In this document: positions 58,646 through 64,000 of the stretch, piece after piece
Numbering within the stretch: position 1 is the stretch's first letter
Layout of the letters: each line of letters starts with the position of its first letter
Assembly (NCBI GenBank): GCA_036435485.1
Contig: CM071599.1
Location: 211,395,178 to 211,459,177 of the forward strand
DNA: 64,000 bases
Source of the DNA: Saposhnikovia divaricata
Lineage: Eukaryota; Streptophyta; Magnoliopsida; Apiales; Apiaceae
Direction of reading: 5' to 3'
Translations under genes and position numbers: made by a program
The notes under the pieces: model-generated
The model's database searches: none
Told to the model about the DNA's origin: nothing
The model's input: the letters and a program-made list of their open reading frames with translations, nothing else

Positions 58646-59333
58646 TCTATACTGTTATATTAAAGCCGAAACATTGAAAGTTTTGCTTTTCGGTTTGGTT
58701 ATCGTAATTATTAAAATATATAATTAAATTACAAAAACAACTCAAAAAGCTAATTACTAATGTTAACGTAATTATATTCTGATTAAAATTTATTCATCCA
58801 CTTCTACTTGGACTCTTTTTTCTGCTCAACAACTCAATTATTCATTTTTTCTTAAGATTTTACTTCTAATTAAACCATTTAATTTAAAAATAATATTACA
58901 ATAATTAATATATATCCAAAATATCAAGCGATATCTTTCCGTAATTATTTTTAGCAGTAATTTTTGTAATTAAAACATGGGGTACTTTTTAATTTAAAAT
59001 TAATCTTACGATCACTAATATACACCCAAAAAAATCTGACCATATATACACATCATTATTTTTATTAATAAATAACAATCGTTAGATCTAATAATAAGAT
59101 ATATTATATTATTAAATTAATTTACTAAAAATTCAAAGTTCGAACCCGCAACATTTTTAATTTAGAATTTTACAAAATAAAATTTAAACCGTGCATTTCA
59201 TTATATAAATTTATATTAAATTAAAATTAAAAAATTATTAAAGTAAGGATTATATAAAAACATAATTATAATGTTAAATAAATTTTATAAACTATCAAAG
59301 GAAACCCGTGCTTCGCACGAGTTATTAGCTAGT
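58646..59333 (+). mobile_element. Non-autonomous Helitron, copy 1
   Basis: Starts TCTATACTGTTATATTAAAG after a host A and ends CTAGT at 59329-59333. The hairpin CCCGTGCTTCGCACGAG lies about 10 bases upstream, the classic plant Helitron 3' end. No Rep/helicase. The interior shares AAATTAATTTACTAAAA and TTTAAACC blocks with the copy that follows directly. Confidence 0.75.
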
Positions 59334-59861
59334 ACTATTATATAAAAGCCGAAACATTAAAAATTTGGTTAATCGGTACCTATTGAATTTACCTAATTAC
59401 CCTCCCACCCAATTAATATTAATATTATTAATCTATAATCAATTACAATTTTTACTCAACTCAACTAAACAAAACCTCCTAATTATAATTTTTGCTCAAC
59501 TAAACAAAACCTCCTTACCACACCATTACATTCAGACATCCACCTAGCAAAGTATAATAGAAATTCGTATATTACAAATAATGATCATTAGTTTTTAGTA
59601 AAAAATCTGAAACGTTATATCTAATGATTAAATATATTATATGATTAAATTAATTTACTAAAATCTCAAGATTCGAATTCAATCAATGACATATTTAATT
59701 TAAAATTTTATAATATAAGTTTAAACCTTGCATATCATTAATTAAATTTATATTAAATTATTAATATTTAAAAAATATAATAAATAATAATTATTTAAAA
59801 ATATAATTATAACATAAAATAAAATTTATTAAATATCAAAGAAATCCGTGCATCGCAAGTT
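59334..59861 (+). mobile_element. Non-autonomous Helitron, copy 2 (decayed)
   Basis: Begins ACTATTATATAAAAGCCGAA immediately after copy 1 and ends around a worn hairpin (CCGTGCATCGCAAG). Same family as copy 1 by the GCCGAAACATT start and the interior blocks, but shorter and diverged. Its own TC start has been replaced by the end of copy 1. Confidence 0.6.
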
Positions 59862-60220
59862 AATAAAAATGTCAACATTAATAAGTCCAAATTAATGCTA
59901 TGTATTTTCGGCATACCCAATTGTTTTTTATATGCAATTCAAAAAAGAAAAGAAAAAAAAAAGGATGTTTAATATGTGTCCACAACTCCACATAACCCCA
60001 TTTTCTTCACTTTCCCCTTTTCTGGGAATCAGAATTATTCTTGCAGAATCTTTCTCCCTTCAACCCCCTCTCCTTCATCCTTTTTTTTCAATTATGAAAT
60101 ACATACATAGATAGATACAAATTTAATAATAATAATAATATAATAAAAGATTTTTTTATATATAATAGAAAGCTATTAGTTTTTGTAGATTGTGTTCTTT
60201 CCTCCTCTCTTCTCCTCATC
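59862..60220 (+). other. Promoter and leader of the RING gene
   Basis: AT-rich with an AAT run at 60126-60139, a TATA-like TTTTATATATAATAG near 60155-60168 and a pyrimidine-rich stretch (TTCTTTCCTCCTCTCTTCTCC) just before the ATG. Transcription probably starts near 60190; this is inference. Confidence 0.4.
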
Positions 60221-63200
60221 ATGTCTACACAGATTGAGATCCAAAGTGAAGAAATGGGCTGCCCCGTTCAAGATTTGTCAATTCAAGTTGAGGTATAAAA
60301 GCCCATTTGAAAATTTTCATTTTTTAATCTTGTATGTATGAATTGATGATGTTTTCTTGATGGGTTTTGTTTGATTTGACTTGGGTTGTTATTGTTGTTT
60401 TTTTTTTTGCAGGAAAAATTCAATTTTTGATGTTGTATGTATATTTTCTTGATGGGTTTGGTTTAATTTGACTTGGGTTGCTGATGTTTTTTTTTGCAGA
60501 AGAAAATGTCAGGGGTGAATGTGAATGGGGATGATCATCATGGGGTGTGTGCAATTTGTTTGAATCAGATTGTTTTGCAGGAAACTGCCCTTGTTAAAGG
60601 TTGCGAGCATGCCTACTGGTTTGTGTCCACCTCCTTTATCAATTCTTTATTTGTGTGGTTATGTGTGTGTGTGTATAGTATACTTATGTTTGTGATTCTT
60701 TTGTGGGATACATGTTTGTAGATATGTTTGTTGATGTTTAAATGTGATGTATGTTATTGAAAACTATTTGATGTTGTAAATTTTGCTATGTTTCTAGTCT
60801 TCTTGGAGATTTTGACTATGCTAAATGGGAAATTGTACGATATGTTTTTAGTTCTGTAATGGTAAATCAAATAGTCCACATCAACATCCAAATTCGTTGA
60901 TTAACTGGGACGAGGGAAGTACAAAGAAAACATATGAGCTAGCTATTTTATTAAGTGTTGATTGTTTTTAGATTTGTATGATATAGTACGAAGGCTCCGA
61001 AACAGATCAAGTAACCACTCATTTTGGCCCATTTTCCGTCTCACCTCGATGCAATTCTTGTGATGTTAATAAAAGAATATTTTATCAAGTTAACAATACC
61101 TCAGAACAAGCATCTTTTTTGAAAGGGGACGTATGTGTTTCCTGAGGCTTGGGTACAATTTATGTGTAGTGTGGATTGTTGGTTAAACATGCATTGAGAA
61201 AAATGTAGCATGTAAGTGATTTGTTGAAAACTGACAAGTTCTTAGTTTATTCAGGTTTAACAAGTTATTCTACTAGAGTTAGATTTTTCTTGAAATTCAA
61301 AAGGTGTTTGCATTATGCTGTAGTACTATTGATTTGCTTTGTGCTTTTGAGTTTCTGGCTAAATCTGGTGATGAAATCTGTGGATTGTACATGTGAGATG
61401 AAAATGTTATGGCAGTGTACTTTTTTGTTCATCTTTTCCTTGCACTGTCATCAATTCTGTGTGTGTGCACGGTTCCCATCTCTAGTTTAATTGTAGGCGA
61501 ACTATTCTTTTAAGTTTTGCTTTGGAATCTTTGGTGTTAAGCGGAGCATTTGTTGTATATGTTTATAATAAATCACCGGAAATTGTTAAAATAAACTAAT
61601 ACAAAAGAAATAACATTATAGGCTTTTATCTAGCACTGGTTTTTTTGCCTTTTAGTTGTTTGATGGTTTAACTTTAGGAGTTCATAACAGTGACTAGAGT
61701 CAGCTATGTATTTCAAGGGCCGTAGTCCTTTTATCATTCCTAGTTTCCTAGTCCTGCTTGGTAACATGGTAGGTGTCATTGCTTATAACAGGCTATGTTC
61801 GTGATGACCTGATTTTTGGAAGTCTGTAGTCACAGCTAGCATTGGGGTCAGAGTACTTTCTTTATATTTGGTATCTATTGTCTACTAGAACTAAAAGAAA
61901 GGAATGAGTGAAACGAACTTCCTTTGATATTTCTCAGTTTTATCTTTGCTCTATGCCTTACTTTTCTTTCCTGGGCTTTCTATGTAGCTATGTAAACTTG
62001 GGTGCCTATACCTACTTCTCTTTCCTGTGCTTTCTATGTATCTATGTAAACCGGGGCCGATCATCAGCTTCCAAAACTTTGGAAAGCTTAGCAACAGTAA
62101 TATGTTCTGTGTTGAATATAAAGTTGGAAGTGTGTAGTCTTTGTCTTGTAAAGAGTCTTATAGCATCCACTATCTACTTACATAAATCGGTATCTTTATA
62201 TATATGCGGATTGTGGTTTCACGAAGACACATTTATCTTCTCTCTCCACATCTTGTAATTTGTTCTCTTATTTTCCTCTGTTCTAACCCTAACTAATCTT
62301 TTGTTTTCATTTTATGATATTGATAAAATGGAACCAGAAACTCTCTCTACAAAATCCTCTTTTAGAATTCTTCTTCACCAACCTCCTTGTCAGTTACTTC
62401 TTCTCTTCTTGAACAATTCAAATTTATCGACACTACGCAGCTTTTTTAACTATGTTATAATAATAGTTGGTAAAAATTGAGTCAAAATTCCATCATAATA
62501 TTCACGTGTAATGAATTGCCTTTATCTAGGATTCCTAGATGTGCAGTATACAATTCTAAGTTTTTTGTTAAACATTTTCTGTTGTGAAAAATATTTGAGT
62601 ATGATCAACTCGTTGATTGTTGATTTTGGTTCTGAACTGATATTTGTAATTTTTGATTGCTTGGCTCTCTGTGTCCTCATTCCTCAACTACATTATAACT
62701 TTGATGGAAGCTTTATTAAGTAGACCTATTCCAGCTTAGTTTTTGGCTGACTTAATTGATCCTTTAGAAGTCTCTCTCCCTTCCCCCTTAGATATACTGA
62801 AAAAGTTTAGTCAACCCAATAGGGGCAAAGGGGGATGGTGAATCCAAAGGGATAATTGAATTTCCGGCAGAAGATTAGTTAGACCACACAATACAAACAC
62901 TATGATTTGAGAATTTTATTTTATGTTTAATTAATTGTATGTTGGGGATTGGACATATTTAAAATTGTGACCTTATAAGTAGTTGCAATGGATTTGAGAA
63001 GAATTTTAAGCTGTCAACTATATATTATGTTCTGAAACGTATAACATTCTAGCATGATTGGGTTTTTACCTATGATTAGTGTATACACAATAATCTCAGA
63101 TAATGGTTTTATATCCCGTCATACCAGAAGTTACCATTGGGACTTCTATTTGAGAATCTAATAATATTACTAGAAACTCCGGCATCTTGCATATTCAAGT

Positions 63201-63692
63201 AAATGCGTACATGACTATGTTTTATATTCCTTTCAAAAACTTCAAGTATCTAACTTCAAGCATAGCATTTGTTTCCTTGTTGCATAGGCAAGATAATCAA
63301 TTATATTATGATGTTCCTTTTTGTTAGTATTTTATGAGGAAATGTGCTGAGGCATAAGTTAAAAATATTAGTGAAGTGGCATCAAAATGATCATTTGATC
63401 ACTGATGCCCATTAAAATTCTCTATACCTGTAACCCTATTGTCACAAGAGTTTTTGTTAATAAATGGATTGGTGTTGCTCTTTTTGAATTCAGTAGTCTG
63501 TGGAAGGATCGAAATATTATGTTTTCTGCTTTTTGAAGTTGGTTTTTCTTTGTAATGATTTGTTTTTCATTTGTCCTGTTCTCATAGTGTGACATGCATC
63601 CTCCGATGGGCGACATACAAGGACGATCCAACTTGCCCGCAGTGTAAACATCCATTTGAGTTTCTCAATCTTCACAGATCACTTGACGGCAG
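60221..63692 (+). CDS. RING-HC finger protein, N-terminal part
   Basis: Three coding exons by splice sites and phase: 60221-60292, 60500-60618, 63588-63692; the gene continues past the right edge. The start is MSTQIEIQSEEMGCPVQDLS. The C3HC4 RING-HC runs across the exon 2/3 join: CAIC, then KGCEHAYC spliced to VTC, then CPQC, i.e. C-x2-C...C-x1-H-x2-C-x2-C...C-x2-C, followed by KHPFEFLNLHRSLDG. The splice divides the codon for the RING Cys after HAY. This resembles a small plant RING/U-box superfamily group of unstudied proteins, presumably E3 ubiquitin ligases. A first 3' splice option at 60412 would add a stop (EKFNF-stop), so the acceptor at 60499 is preferred. Confidence 0.85.
60619..63587 (+). 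other. Intron 2 of the RING gene
   Basis: 2,969 bases from GTTTGTG to TCTCATAG. No gene or clear transposon seen. A tandem pair of about 55-bp units at 61945-62055 shares CTTTCTATGTA and CTATGTAAAC. Short frames inside are not supported. Confidence 0.75.
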
Positions 63693-64000
63693 GTATTGTT
63701 TTATAAAGTTATATGTTAATGGATCAAATTTATTCCCTTAATGTAGCATCATGTACAAAGCTGGTTTGATGTAGAAAAAAATTGGGATTGAATTCGATAA
63801 TCAGACATTAAATATATGTCTATCAAGATCCTTTTAATTGCATCTGTTTATAGGAATCCACCACAATGATTATACTTCCTTTGTTCCTAATTATGTCATT
63901 TTGGACAAAGATTCAGTCAGATTGAGCAAATTTTTACTTTTACCGCAATCTTACAAATATATATTAATATGTCGATATTTTAAATACTTGGTAATGATAA
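63693..64000 (+). other. Start of intron 3 of the RING gene
   Basis: Begins GTATTG after the exon ending at 63692. ATACTTCCTTTGTTCC near 63866 looks like one end of a Stowaway-type MITE, but its partner would lie outside the window. Confidence 0.5.

Noticed and set aside
61221..61490. Frame inside RING intron 2
   Set aside because: Flanked by good splice sites of the RING gene and lacks any recognisable domain.
1..64000. tRNA or rRNA genes
   Set aside because: No cloverleaf or rRNA-like sequence noticed; tRNA similarity is limited to retrotransposon primer sites.

Overview
The window is nuclear DNA of a flowering plant, most probably a eudicot. Two spliced host genes with plant-type protein families sit near its ends, and nearly everything between them is transposable-element sequence. 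There is no rRNA, tRNA, CRISPR or prokaryotic operon structure. I cannot place the species from sequence alone.

Left part (1-17351). It opens with the end of an Athila-type LTR, followed by AT-rich DNA carrying Helitron-like and MITE-like elements. The first host gene (7113-10191, + strand, eight coding exons) encodes a CCCH zinc-finger plus RRM RNA-binding protein with an N-terminal MLLE-like motif; a long CT microsatellite sits in its leader. Downstream are Stowaway-like and hAT-like MITEs, a 5'-truncated LINE (zf-RVT and RNase H) on the minus strand, and a 587-bp non-autonomous hAT element with a perfect 8-bp target duplication.

First nest (17352-27637). A deleted Ty3/gypsy element, probably Tat lineage, has its gag split twice: by a solo LTR of SIRE/Maximus type (18716-19728) and by a gag-only Athila-type element (20355-27345, target duplication GTAGT). 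The 3' LTR of that Athila-type element was in turn hit by a short LTR element with no coding capacity (23321-26132, target duplication CTGTC). This gives a readable three-level insertion history.

Second nest (27751-54169). This is the most unusual object: a 26.4-kb Athila-family composite bounded by one 5-bp target duplication (GTAAT). It holds two head-to-head copies of the element interior. A minus-strand copy (env-like, integrase, RNase H, RT, gag) runs 28680 to about 35616, and a plus-strand copy (RT N-terminus, then RT, RNase H, integrase, env-like) runs from about 35617 to the 3' LTR. The plus arm was later hit by two large LTR-type insertions (35744-40020 and 43189-47084, the second with target duplication CAACC) and by an internally deleted hAT transposon (50006-52796, target duplication ACCGTGAT). 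The single outer target duplication, together with templated filler DNA at the left junction, suggests integration of an already rearranged cDNA.

Right part (54175-64000). Three fold-back elements lie next to (TA)n arrays, and two related Helitrons stand head to tail. The second host gene, a RING-HC protein (60221 to beyond the right edge, + strand), has a 2.97-kb second intron. Apart from the two host genes, every protein-like stretch is a retroelement or transposon remnant, and nearly all of them carry frameshifts, stops or deletions.
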